From: Desulfotignum sp.
GTDB lineage: Bacteria; Desulfobacterota; Desulfobacteria; Desulfobacterales; Desulfobacteraceae
Assembly (NCBI GenBank): GCA_021737695.1
Contig: JAIPDL010000022.1
Coordinates: forward strand, 1-50,161
DNA: 50,161 nucleotides
Direction of reading: 5' to 3'
The notes below the pieces were generated by a model that made no database searches, was not told where the DNA came from, and saw only the letters and a list, made by a program, of their open reading frames with translations. Below, piece by piece: positions 1-8,071 of the stretch. Within the stretch, counting starts at the first letter, position 1. Every line of letters starts with the position of its first letter. A program made the translations under genes and the position numbers.

Positions 1-1056
1 AAAAACTGGCAGCAGGGCACGTTTGACGGATGGGAAAAAATTGACGGCCAGGAACTGACCCGGCGGTATCTGAAAAAAAATTCAGCCTGCTATGGATGCC
101 CCATCGGGTGCGGCCGCCTGACCCGGGTGACAGACGACGGATTTGAAGGTGAAGGCGAGGGCCCGGAATATGAAACCCTGTACGCCATGGGTTCCAACTG
201 CATGATCGACAACCTGGGTGCCATCACCAAAGCCAACTATATCTGCAATGAAATGGGCATGGATACCATCACCATGGGGGCCACCATCGCCTGTGCCATG
301 GAACTGGTGGACCGCGGATACCTCAGCGAAGACCGGGTGGGCCGGTCCCTACAATGGGGAGATGCCGAAGCCCTGGTGGAACTGACCCGGATGACGGCCG
401 CGCGGGAAGGATTCGGGGATGAACTGGCTCTTGGCAGCTTCCGGCTGGCTGAAAAATACGGCCATACGGAACTGGCACCCGTTTCCAAAAAACAGGAATT
501 CCCCGGGTATGAACCCAGGGGGGCTCAGGCCATGGGGCTGGCCTATGCCACTTCCCCCATCGGGGGGTCTCACATGCGCGGCGACCCCGCCTATTTTGAA
601 CTGTTCAGCGTGCCCCAGCCCATGGATCCCCATATCTGGGAAGGCAAGGCCAAAGTCACCGCCGCGTTCCAGGATCTGTCCGCCATCATCGATGCCGCGG
701 GACTGTGCATTTTCTTTGCCGTCCGAAATCTGGCGGCAAAAGACCTGGGCGTGGCCCCCACGGGCATTCTGGAATACCTGAACGCCGCCACGGGCAGTGA
801 TTATACCCTGGAAGAACTCATGCAGGCAGGAGAACGGATCATCACGGCGGAACGGGTATTTCTAAACCATGCCGGGTTTTCCAGAAAGGATGACACCCTG
901 CCTGACCGGTTGACAAAAGTTCCCATGCCGGCAGGTCCGGCCAAAGGCCTGGTCTGCCATCTGGAAGAGATGCTGGATGAGTATTATGAGGTCCGGGGCT
1001 GGAACCGTGACGGCATCCCGGAAACAAAAACCCTTGAACGCCTGGGCCTGGCATGA
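1..1056 (+). CDS. aor: Aldehyde:ferredoxin oxidoreductase, 3' part (5' end outside window)
   Basis: The reading frame is open from base 1, so about 351 C-terminal residues of a protein normally near 600 are present. The family binds a tungsten (sometimes molybdenum) bis-pterin and one [4Fe-4S] cluster in the cytoplasm and oxidises aldehydes to acids with ferredoxin. Seen here are the cluster motif C-x2-C-x3-C (CYGCPIGC, encoded around bases 85-115), the conserved GPEYET stretch just after it, and a D-x-x-G-L-C motif near base 690 that supplies the fourth cluster cysteine and a pterin contact in characterised members. A MoaD/ThiS-like gene follows after 21 bases, a pairing common for this family and consistent with a dedicated cofactor-sulfur carrier. 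The aldehyde substrate cannot be inferred. The family call is secure. Confidence 0.95.
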   Translation, partial: KNWQQGTFDGWEKIDGQELTRRYLKKNSACYGCPIGCGRLTRVTDDGFEGEGEGPEYETLYAMGSNCMIDNLGAITKANYICNEMGMDTITMGATIACAMELVDRGYLSEDRVGRSLQWGDAEALVELTRMTAAREGFGDELALGSFRLAEKYGHTELAPVSKKQEFPGYEPRGAQAMGLAYATSPIGGSHMRGDPAYFELFSVPQPMDPHIWEGKAKVTAAFQDLSAIIDAAGLCIFFAVRNLAAKDLGVAPTGILEYLNAATGSDYTLEELMQAGERIITAERVFLNHAGFSRKDDTLPDRLTKVPMPAGPAKGLVCHLEEMLDEYYEVRGWNRDGIPETKTLERLGLA

Positions 1057-1077
1057 CAGGTCCAGGGACTCCCCCCC

Positions 1078-1311
1078 ATGGAGATTGAACTCAGGCTGTA
1101 TGGCGGGCTGAACCGGTATGCACCGGACGGACAGACCTGTTCAGTCTACCGGGTGGCCCCGTCTGCAACGATCAGCGATGTGGTCACCCGCCTGGGTATC
1201 CCCGACACCTTTTATATCACCGTACTGCGTAACGGCCGGCGGGAGGAATTGTCCTCCCGCCTTGAACCCAAAGACATCCTGACCCTGCTGCCGCAAATCG
1301 ACGGCGGTTAA
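1078..1311 (+). CDS. MoaD/ThiS-like small sulfur-carrier protein
   Basis: A 77-residue protein with the size and shape of the beta-grasp ubiquitin-like carriers. It opens with a beta strand ([14 protein letters not shown]), has the central hydrophobic strand YITVLRNG and ends in -QIDGG. The terminal Gly-Gly is the adenylation and thiocarboxylation site in MoaD and ThiS. These proteins donate sulfur, in MoaD's case to form the dithiolene of molybdopterin. Being 21 bases downstream of the aldehyde oxidoreductase gene, it most likely serves pterin synthesis for that enzyme. Whether it acts with the housekeeping MoaE or with the E1-like protein at 41534 is unknown. A strong terminator follows. 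Confidence 0.85.
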   Translation: MEIELRLYGGLNRYAPDGQTCSVYRVAPSATISDVVTRLGIPDTFYITVLRNGRREELSSRLEPKDILTLLPQIDGG

Positions 1312-1470
1312 AACACCGACCATTCCTGGAACTGGAACAGGCTGTGCGCAAGGATGCCTGTTTCATCTCCCGCCCTCTCTACCCGAACATTGATTTTTAT
1401 TCAGACATCACGCTGCGGGCTGTCCGCATCCCCAAACAGAGTAGAAAATTCAGTCAAACCAGGTTCTGCA

Positions 1471-1502
1471 ACCGGGTGGCTTCTTGCGGCCACCCGGTTT
1501 TT
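1471..1502 (+). terminator. Rho-independent terminator after the aor-moaD-like pair
   Basis: A perfect 10-bp GC-rich stem (1471-1480 with 1489-1498) closes an 8-base loop and runs straight into five T residues (1498-1502). It lies 160 bases beyond the carrier gene. No other plus-strand gene lies between, so it should end the aor transcript and separate it from the TonB locus. Bases 1312-1470 hold no gene I can recognise. Confidence 0.88.
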
Positions 1503-1541
1503 CGTATTGACTTCCCGTCATTTCTGCACCAGTCCCCCTTT

Positions 1542-1577
1542 TGTTTGTGTAATTATTGGTTGTTTATTGTAATTATT
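1542..1577 (+). repeat. Imperfect direct repeat upstream of the TonB receptor gene
   Basis: TGTTTGTGTAATTATT (1542-1557) is followed by TGTTTATTGTAATTATT (1561-1577). The shared core GTAATTATT begins at 1549 and again at 1569, exactly 20 bp apart, about two helical turns. It sits in an AT-rich stretch 44-79 bp upstream of the -35 candidate at 1621. Same-face spacing suits a tandem operator or an A/T-rich upstream element. No regulator can be named. Confidence 0.45.
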
Positions 1578-1620
1578 AATTCATATCTATATATTATAGT
1601 CTAAAAACAACAATTAATCA

Positions 1621-1649
1621 TTGACAATAACGCAAAAAACCCATTACAT
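1621..1649 (+). promoter_or_regulatory. Candidate sigma-70-type promoter for the TonB/FecCD locus
   Basis: A consensus -35 TTGACA (1621-1626) is followed after 17 bp by TTACAT (1644-1649), a moderate -10 match. A near-palindrome CAATTAATCATTG (1611-1623) overlaps the -35 and could be an operator. Transcription would start near 1656, at the beginning of the structured leader described next. This is inferred from sequence only. Confidence 0.45.
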
Positions 1650-1653
1650 AAGG

Positions 1654-1709
1654 TCCTGGTTTTTTGAGAAGGGGTGTCTTTGCCTGCACCGCAGGCAAAG
1701 ACATCAGGG
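1654..1709 (+). promoter_or_regulatory. Structured 5' leader of the TonB receptor mRNA
   Basis: A perfect 13-bp stem (1675-1687 with 1691-1703) closes a three-base ACC loop. An outer helix can form between 1654-1660 and 1703-1709 with two G-U wobbles, leaving a one-sided internal loop at 1661-1674. The structure begins where the promoter candidate would start transcription and ends about 40 bases before the start codon. It lacks a T tract, so it is not a simple terminator. It could be a cis-acting metal or cofactor sensor, an mRNA stabiliser, or a protein site. I could not match it to a known riboswitch class. Confidence 0.45.
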
Positions 1710-1748
1710 TCGTGGCATGAAAATTTTTCAAGTTAAAGGAAGAAAAAA

Positions 1749-3779
1749 ATGAAACAATTCCGGTATTTCCTAGCGGTTTTATGTATCTTTTCAGCTGTTT
1801 CGATCCTGCCGGCCCTTGCCCAGGAACCGGCAGGCTCAGGAGAGGTGTATGATCTGGGCGATGTGCTCATCATGGAAAAAGGCGATGAAGTGAATGCCAT
1901 CACCAGCATCGACACGTTGTCCAGCTATGACATCGAGATGCAGGGAAGCCAGACCGTATCGGAAGCCCTGGAACTGATCCCGGGCCTTGATGTCCAGACC
2001 GGCGGCAAAGGACAATCCTATGTCACCCTTCGGGGGTTTGACCAGCGGAATATCAAGGTGCTCATTGACGGGGTGCCGGCCAACCCGACCTATGACGGAT
2101 CCCTGGATCTGTCCCAGATTCCCGTGGATGCCATTGCCAGAATCAAGGTGATCAAAGGCGCGTCCTCGGTCCTTTACGGCCCCAACACCATGGGCGGAGT
2201 CATCAATATCATCACCAAAAAGGGCGGGGAAAAGCCGTTCACCAGCGTGAGAACCTCCTTTGGTGAAAACAGCACCCAGAATTATATTTTCAACCATGGG
2301 GCCGGCAAAGGCAATTTCAACTACTGGATCACGGCCAGCCACCGGAAAACCGACGGGTTCGAACTGTCGGACGATTTCGATCCCACCAATCCCGTCACCG
2401 GTATCGGCACGGACTACAACGAAGACGGCGGAGTCCGGGATCTGAGCGACTATGAAAAAACCACGGTGAGCGCCAAATTCGGATATGAATATGATGATGA
2501 TTCCAAGCTGTATATGACCGTGGATTACCATGACAATGACAGAGGCATCCCCACGGAAAATTCCAGATACTGGGATTTTAAAAACTGGGAACAATGGCAT
2601 GTCAGCCTGGCCGGAGAACATGATGTCACCAACCTTTTGTCCATGAAAGCCCGGCTCTATTACATGAAACACGACGACACCCTGGAAGATGTGAGCTGGG
2701 ATGCCGACCACACCTCCAGCAAAAAATGGTTCCAGACAAGTTCCTATGATGACTATTCCATTGGTGGGGAAGTCCAGGGATATCTGGATTTCGGTGATAT
2801 CAGCCTGGTGAAGATGGGGGTCAGCTATATGAAGGCCAACAATATCCAGCGGGAATATCTGGATGCCACCAGCATGCCTGTCATTAAATTCGGCGATCCC
2901 ATCGGATGGGCCCCGGAACAGGAATATGAGGTGGATATCTATTCTTTCGGACTGGAAGACGATATCCGGGTGACCGACAAAATGACCCTGACCGCCGGGG
3001 TGAGCTATGATGTTCATGACCCGGTCAAAGCGTTTGACGGCAGTGATTCCATAGACCGGGACAAGACCAGCACCTGGAACCCCCAGGCCGGCGTTTCCTA
3101 TGATTTTACCGAAGATTTCACCATGTATGCATCCGTGGGCAAAAAGACCCGGTTCCCCCAGATGAAGGAATTGTACAGCGATCTGGCCGGAGGCAACACG
3201 GATCTGGATCCCCAGCAGACCATTGCCTATGAGATCGGCGCCACCAAACGGTTCAACCATGGGGTAAGTCTTTCCGGGGCCCTGTTTTACAATGATATCA
3301 CGGACCGGATCGACTATGATATCGATGACAATCTCACCAATATCGGGGAAACCGAGATCAAGGGGATGGAAACCCAGCTCAACTACCAGAGCCCCTGGAA
3401 CCTGGATCTGGGCCTGGGATATACCTACCTGTCTGCCACGGACAAGGCGGATGAGGCCAGACCGGAACTGGATGCGGAAAGAATTCCGGAGCACAAGTTT
3501 TTTGTGGATGCCAGGTATTTCTTTGATTTCGGCCTGACCGCCGCCTGCCAGGCCATTTATACCAGTGACCAGGTCGAATACGACTGGGATTTCAATCCCA
3601 GGGATATCGATGAATTCTGGGTGGTGAATGCCAAACTGAACCAGGATATCAAGTTATTTGAAAAAATATCCACGGCCGTTTTTCTGGAAGTCAAAAACCT
3701 GTTTGACGAAGATTATGAAGAAGGCAGCGGTCCCTATCCGGGAAGAAATTTTCTGGCCGGGATGCAGTTCAGCTTTTAA
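1749..3779 (+). CDS. TonB-dependent outer-membrane receptor
   Basis: 676 residues. An N-terminal signal peptide ends near ALAQ (residue 25). A TonB-box-like stretch (GDVLIMEKGD) follows, then the plug domain at about 45-155 with the hallmark phrases GKGQSYVTLRGF and LIDGVPANP and the LYGPNTMGGVINIITKK segment. The rest is a 22-strand-type barrel rich in alternating aromatics and ending in ...FSF, the terminal Phe expected for BAM-assembled barrels. Such receptors import siderophore-iron, cobalamin, haem or other metal chelates using TonB energy. An AAAGGA ribosome site lies 8 bases before the ATG. It heads a locus with three ABC importers of the cobalamin/siderophore type, so it is probably their outer-membrane entry point. 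The ligand is unknown. Confidence 0.93.
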   Translation: MKQFRYFLAVLCIFSAVSILPALAQEPAGSGEVYDLGDVLIMEKGDEVNAITSIDTLSSYDIEMQGSQTVSEALELIPGLDVQTGGKGQSYVTLRGFDQRNIKVLIDGVPANPTYDGSLDLSQIPVDAIARIKVIKGASSVLYGPNTMGGVINIITKKGGEKPFTSVRTSFGENSTQNYIFNHGAGKGNFNYWITASHRKTDGFELSDDFDPTNPVTGIGTDYNEDGGVRDLSDYEKTTVSAKFGYEYDDDSKLYMTVDYHDNDRGIPTENSRYWDFKNWEQWHVSLAGEHDVTNLLSMKARLYYMKHDDTLEDVSWDADHTSSKKWFQTSSYDDYSIGGEVQGYLDFGDISLVKMGVSYMKANNIQREYLDATSMPVIKFGDPIGWAPEQEYEVDIYSFGLEDDIRVTDKMTLTAGVSYDVHDPVKAFDGSDSIDRDKTSTWNPQAGVSYDFTEDFTMYASVGKKTRFPQMKELYSDLAGGNTDLDPQQTIAYEIGATKRFNHGVSLSGALFYNDITDRIDYDIDDNLTNIGETEIKGMETQLNYQSPWNLDLGLGYTYLSATDKADEARPELDAERIPEHKFFVDARYFFDFGLTAACQAIYTSDQVEYDWDFNPRDIDEFWVVNAKLNQDIKLFEKISTAVFLEVKNLFDEDYEEGSGPYPGRNFLAGMQFSF

Positions 3780-3794
3780 TTGAAACAACCCTGA

Positions 3795-3840
3795 CAGGGC
3801 GGCAGTGACATACCGGGCAATTCCGGCTTCTGCCGCCCTG
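3795..3840 (+). terminator. GC-rich hairpin between receptor and first binding-protein gene
   Basis: An 11-bp perfect stem (3795-3805 with 3830-3840) is extended by an inner CCGG/CCGG pairing (3813-3816 with 3824-3827). The sequence that follows (TCTGTCT) is only weakly T-rich. It could be a partial terminator or an mRNA-processing or stabilising hairpin that makes the receptor message more abundant than the rest of the operon. Confidence 0.45.
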
Positions 3841-3865
3841 TCTGTCTAAAAAGAACTGAAACATC

Positions 3866-4978
3866 ATGACCTTTAAAAAACTGTTGTGGCCGGTTGTCTG
3901 TGTGGCCTGCCTGATCTTTCTGTTCAGTATCTATACGACGGGCCAGAAAAAAAAACAGGCCCCCGTGCCGGGAAACCCCCGCACCATCACGGACATGAAG
4001 GGCCGGACCTTTGAGGTGGCAGACCCGCTGGAGCGGATCGCCCTTTTGGGCGGCCCCACGGGCCAGATTGCATTTATTCTGGGGGTTGAAGACCAGCTGT
4101 GCGCCGTCACCAAAACCCTGAAAATGTCCGAACTGGTCAAGACGTTTTTTCCTCAAATTGCGGACCTGCCCGGTCCCCGCGCCACTTCCGGCTCCATCAA
4201 CATCGAGGAACTGATCAAAGCAGATCCGGACATCGCCATTGCCGGGGACATTGACGGCGGCATTGTCCTGGAAAAGACCCGGATCCCCGTGGCGTTTCTG
4301 GAAGACAGCATGGGCGAAGGAATGGAAGACATTAAAAAGGAAGTCCGGTTTTACGGGGTTGTGTTCAATACCCCGGACCGGGCCGAACGATATGTAACCT
4401 ATCTGGAGCGGTTCACGGCCCTGGTTCTGGAACGGACCCGGGATATCCCTGAAAATCAGCGCAAAAAAGTGTTCCAGGGATACAACCCCAGCCACCTGGT
4501 GACCCTGGGAGGCGACACATTCATGCAGGAACGCATCGAGATCGCCGGATGCCTGAACGCCGCCCAAAGCGTGACCACCATCGGCCAGCGCACCGGGCTG
4601 CATTCCGGCTTAGGAGAGGTTTCCATGGAGCAGGTTTTGGCCTGGAACCCCGATATTCTGGTGATCAACTACGGCACCCCGGAGGACGTGTATGCCGATC
4701 CTCAATGGCAGCAGATCCGGGCCGTGGCAAACCGGCAGGTGTATCCCCAGCCGGCCGGGGTGTTTATTTTCAACCGGCCCACGGCGGAATCCGCGGCCCT
4801 TTTCCCGTTGTGGCTGGCCGGCATTGCCTATCCAGAAAAATTTTCAGATGTGTGCATCCCCTGTCTTGTCAAAGAGTTCTACGGGGAGGTGTTTGACTTT
4901 GACCTGAGCGATCCCCAGGCAAGCCAGATTCTTGACGGCACCTATGAAACCCGGATCATGAAAGGGGCCAGACATTAA
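3866..4978 (+). CDS. ABC importer substrate-binding protein, set 1 (FecB/BtuF type)
   Basis: 370 residues. A hydrophobic N-terminal segment (about 5-25) precedes a basic stretch (KKKQ). It lacks a good lipobox, so it is probably a membrane-anchored periplasmic protein. The mature part begins with TITDMKGRTFEVADPLERI, the usual entry to the helical-hinge class III binding proteins for siderophores, cobalamin and haem. INIEELIKADPDIAIAG and the MEQVLAWNPDILVIN segment are the characteristic lobe motifs. It should deliver ligand from the receptor to the permease encoded 25 bases downstream. The ligand is not evident. The two other binding proteins in this locus (6839, 10755) are clearly different in sequence. 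Confidence 0.88.
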   Translation: MTFKKLLWPVVCVACLIFLFSIYTTGQKKKQAPVPGNPRTITDMKGRTFEVADPLERIALLGGPTGQIAFILGVEDQLCAVTKTLKMSELVKTFFPQIADLPGPRATSGSINIEELIKADPDIAIAGDIDGGIVLEKTRIPVAFLEDSMGEGMEDIKKEVRFYGVVFNTPDRAERYVTYLERFTALVLERTRDIPENQRKKVFQGYNPSHLVTLGGDTFMQERIEIAGCLNAAQSVTTIGQRTGLHSGLGEVSMEQVLAWNPDILVINYGTPEDVYADPQWQQIRAVANRQVYPQPAGVFIFNRPTAESAALFPLWLAGIAYPEKFSDVCIPCLVKEFYGEVFDFDLSDPQASQILDGTYETRIMKGARH

Positions 4979-5003
4979 AGATCAACGGTTTCATATCCAG
5001 GGC

Positions 5004-6017
5004 ATGTCCAGCCGCATTTCTCCGGATGCGTGGATCAAAGTGTTCATGGGCCTGCTGGTCCTGGTGATGCTCTTTTCCTTAGGAAGCGGGCGGGTGGACA
5101 TCACATTTGTCCAGACCCTGAAAATTCTGCTGTCCCCGGTGATTCCCCTGGGTTCAGACATATCCGACACCCTGTATTCGGTCATCGTGGATGTGCGGCT
5201 CCCCCGGATTCTGGCCGGCATGATGGTGGGTGGGGCCCTGGCCGTTTCCGGGGCGTCCTTCCAGGGGGTGTTCCAGAATCCCCTGGTCAGCCCCCATATC
5301 CTGGGGGTGGCGGCCGGCGCCGGATTCGGGGCGGCCCTGGCCATTCTTTTATTCGACAACATCTGGCTGATCCATCTCACCTCGTTTGTGTTCGGCCTGG
5401 CCGCCGTGGGCATGGCCTATGCCCTGTCCCGGGTGTACAAAATGACCCCCGTGCTGATGCTGGTGTTGTCCGGCATTGTGGTGGGATCTTTGTTTTCCGC
5501 ATTGACTTCTTTTCTCAAATACATCGCCGATCCCATGAACAAGATGCCGGCCATCGTGTTCTGGCTGCTGGGATCCCTCAACCATGTGTCGTTCAGAGAC
5601 ATCCTGATCACGGCCCCTGTGTTCATCATCTGCATTTCCATACTGCTGCTGGTCCGGTGGCGCATCAACCTGCTGGCCATGGGGGATGAGGATGCCCGGA
5701 CCCTGGGGGTCAATACGGAAGCCCTGAAACTGACCATCATCGTGTGCGCCACCATTGCCACGGCATCGGCCGTGTGCATCAGCGGCATCATCGGGTGGAT
5801 CGGCATTATGATCCCCCACATCGGGCGGCTCATCGTGGGGCCGGACCACAAATACCTGCTGCCCATCTCGCTGGTGATCGGGGCCGCCTATCTGGTGGCC
5901 GTGGACACCATCGCCCGGACCGCTCTGACCACGGAAATCCCCATCGGCATTCTCACGGCCATATTCGGGGCCCCGGTATTTGCCCTGCTGCTCAGGAAAA
6001 CCCAGAAGGCGGGATGA
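5004..6017 (+). CDS. FecCD/BtuC-type ABC transporter permease, set 1
   Basis: 337 residues, the standard length for this family, with about ten transmembrane helices. It shows the conserved phrase RLPRILAGMMVGGALAVSG followed by FQNPLVSPHILGV, and the late segment GIIGWIGIMIPHIGRLIVG that contacts the ATPase. The C-terminal EIPIGILTAIFGAPVFALLL is also typical. It forms the inner-membrane channel with the ATPase encoded 3 bases downstream. The ribosome site before the ATG is weak, which suggests translation coupled to the binding-protein gene. Confidence 0.93.
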   Translation: MSSRISPDAWIKVFMGLLVLVMLFSLGSGRVDITFVQTLKILLSPVIPLGSDISDTLYSVIVDVRLPRILAGMMVGGALAVSGASFQGVFQNPLVSPHILGVAAGAGFGAALAILLFDNIWLIHLTSFVFGLAAVGMAYALSRVYKMTPVLMLVLSGIVVGSLFSALTSFLKYIADPMNKMPAIVFWLLGSLNHVSFRDILITAPVFIICISILLLVRWRINLLAMGDEDARTLGVNTEALKLTIIVCATIATASAVCISGIIGWIGIMIPHIGRLIVGPDHKYLLPISLVIGAAYLVAVDTIARTALTTEIPIGILTAIFGAPVFALLLRKTQKAG

Positions 6018-6020
6018 ATC

Positions 6021-6842
6021 ATGCATGGCCAAGTTGACATAACCGGTCTGGCATTCGGATACACGGAACAGAACCCCATCTTTTCAGACATTGACATGCT
6101 TCTGGATCCGGGACAGGTGTTCTGCCTGCTGGGACCCAACGGCTCCGGCAAATCCACCCTGCTCAAATGCATCATGCAGGTGCTTACTCCGGCAGCCGGC
6201 CGTGTTGTGGTGGACGGGGAGGATTTGAGCGGATTGGGTGCCAACCAGATCGCGGCAAAACTGGGGTTCGTTCCCCAGACCCTGGTGTCTGCCTTTCCTT
6301 TTACCGTGGAAGAAATCGTGGTCATGGGACGGGCGTCGCAGATCCGCATGACCGCCTCGCCCTCCAGAAAAGACCGGGAAATGGCCATGGCCGCTCTGGA
6401 ACGTATGGACATCGCCCACCTGGCCCTGCGGCCCTGCAACCAGTTGTCCGGCGGCGAGTGGCAGCAGGTGCTCATTGCCCGGGCCCTGACCCATTCCCCC
6501 CAGGTGCTGCTCCTGGACGAACCCACCTCCCACCTGGACATCGGCAACCAGGTCAAAATCCTGGAGACCGTCAACCGCCTGGCCGAAGACGGCATCACCA
6601 TTCTCATGGCCTCCCATTTTCCGGACCACGCCTTTTTGACGGCCCACCAGGTGGGGATTCTGAAAACCGGCCGGCTTCAGGCCCTGGGGAATCCCGATGA
6701 CACCCTGTGCGAATCCGTGCTGTACGATACTTACGGGATCCATATCCGGGTGGTGGCCCTGGAAAAAGGGGTGAACCGGAAGATATGTATCCCGTTGCTG
6801 CAAGAAACCAACCGCCCTGTCCCTGCCAAGGAGGTATCATGA
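6021..6842 (+). CDS. ABC transporter ATPase, set 1 (FecE/BtuD type)
   Basis: 273 residues. Walker A GPNGSGKST at 38-46, a Q-loop in FVPQTLVSAFPF, the signature LSGGEWQQVLIARAL, Walker B LLLDEPTSHLD and an H-loop in MASHFPDHAF are all present. Cytoplasmic subunit that powers the set 1 permease. AAGGCGGG lies 7 bases before the ATG. The stop overlaps the start of the next binding-protein gene (ATGA), so the locus is translationally coupled from set 1 to set 2. Confidence 0.95.
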   Translation: MHGQVDITGLAFGYTEQNPIFSDIDMLLDPGQVFCLLGPNGSGKSTLLKCIMQVLTPAAGRVVVDGEDLSGLGANQIAAKLGFVPQTLVSAFPFTVEEIVVMGRASQIRMTASPSRKDREMAMAALERMDIAHLALRPCNQLSGGEWQQVLIARALTHSPQVLLLDEPTSHLDIGNQVKILETVNRLAEDGITILMASHFPDHAFLTAHQVGILKTGRLQALGNPDDTLCESVLYDTYGIHIRVVALEKGVNRKICIPLLQETNRPVPAKEVS

Positions 6843-8038
6843 CCTGTCAGGCCCGTATCCGGACATTGTTCCATCCGGCCGCCATTCATCCGCCCAGCAC
6901 CCACTCCCCTGCCATCCGTATCGCTGATGCCGCACCCGGAGTTGTCCGCCGGTGTTTCCCTGCCTTGACCGCTGCGGTCTGCCTGGGGGCGTTTCTGACG
7001 GCATGCCTGGTTTTGCCGGCGCTGCTCCCGGCCCGCGTCTCAGCCGGCCCGATTGAGGTGACCGATGCCGCCGGCATCTGTTTGTCCCTTGACAAACCGG
7101 CGGCCCGGGTGGTGGTAATCGGGGCGGCCCCGTTCATCCCCCTGCACATGGTTTACATGTTTGATCAGGCAAGAAACCGGCTGGCGGGATTTGAAGTCCG
7201 GGGCCAGGTCACGGATGAATTCCTGGAAATGATCGACCCGGACCTGTCCTTGAAACAGACCCTGGCGGCCAATCCCGGCCCGGAAAGCGTGGCCGCCCTG
7301 GCACCGGACCTGGTGATCACCAAATCCACGGTGGAAGGCCAGGCGGCCCGGACCCTGAAAGCCTTAGGCATTCCCGTGATGCATGTGGGGGCCGAAACCC
7401 CGGACATGTTTCTTTCCGATATCAGGAACCTGGGAAAGGTGCTGGGACAGGAACGCCGGGCCGATACCATTGTGCAGTTTTACACCGACCACCTGGCACG
7501 GATTCAACAGGCCGTGGCAAAGGTACCCGATCCGTCCCGACCCAGGGTTCTGATTCTGGAGTACAGCAACCGGGGAAACCGCCAGGCCCTGAACGTGCCG
7601 GCACCTGGCTGGATCCAGACGCAGCAGGCCGTGATCTCCGGCGGCAGCCCGGTCTGGACCGACGGCGTTTCCGTGCGGGACGGCTGGCAAATCACGGGAT
7701 TTGAACAAATTGCCGCCTGGGATCCGGATAAAATTTTTCTGATTGTCTGGTACCAGCTTAAAGGCTCTGAAATTCTGGATGCTTTATACCGGGATCCCAA
7801 ATGGACTTCCCTGTCCGCTTTGAAACAAAACGAGCTCCACCTGTTCCCCCAGGACATTTTCGGATGGGATTCCGCCAGTCCCCGATGGATTCTGGGGGCA
7901 TTGTGGATGGCCAAAAAAACCTATCCAGATCCGTTGGCGGACCTGGACATGCCCCAAACCGTCACGGCATTTTACACTCAGATGTATGGTCTGGACCCGG
8001 AAACCATTGCCGCCCGTCTGATGCCGGACCCCCTGTGA
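6839..8038 (+). CDS. ABC importer substrate-binding protein, set 2
   Basis: 399 residues from the ATG at 6839. This start has a strong AAGGAGG site and gives a 4-base ATGA overlap with the ATPase gene; a longer open frame upstream is ignored. The N-terminus is unusual: about 35 mostly non-hydrophobic residues precede the hydrophobic stretch at about 39-62 (ALTAAVCLGAFLTACLVL), and cleavage may fall near RVSA. The mature domain begins with IEVTDAAG and carries PESVAALAPDLVITK and FEQIAAWDPDKIFLIVW, the paired motifs of class III (siderophore/cobalamin/haem) binding proteins. Permease and ATPase of its own set follow. Ligand unknown. Confidence 0.86.
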   Translation: MTCQARIRTLFHPAAIHPPSTHSPAIRIADAAPGVVRRCFPALTAAVCLGAFLTACLVLPALLPARVSAGPIEVTDAAGICLSLDKPAARVVVIGAAPFIPLHMVYMFDQARNRLAGFEVRGQVTDEFLEMIDPDLSLKQTLAANPGPESVAALAPDLVITKSTVEGQAARTLKALGIPVMHVGAETPDMFLSDIRNLGKVLGQERRADTIVQFYTDHLARIQQAVAKVPDPSRPRVLILEYSNRGNRQALNVPAPGWIQTQQAVISGGSPVWTDGVSVRDGWQITGFEQIAAWDPDKIFLIVWYQLKGSEILDALYRDPKWTSLSALKQNELHLFPQDIFGWDSASPRWILGALWMAKKTYPDPLADLDMPQTVTAFYTQMYGLDPETIAARLMPDPL

Positions 8039-8071
8039 TGAATGAGTGGAAGATGAAACCGTTGGAATGGG

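Noticed and set aside
1605..1630. Fur box over the -35 region
   Set aside because: Only about half of the 19 positions match GATAATGATAATCATTATC around AATCATT, so it is not supportable.
1500..1748. Cobalamin riboswitch upstream of the TonB receptor gene
   Set aside because: No cobalamin-box sequence (GCCACTG) or multi-helix core was seen, and the leader is too short.
1836..3494. A 552-codon open frame antisense to the TonB receptor gene
   Set aside because: It is low-complexity (Gly/Ile/Val/His-rich) and lies wholly opposite a clear family protein; such frames are common in GC-rich DNA.
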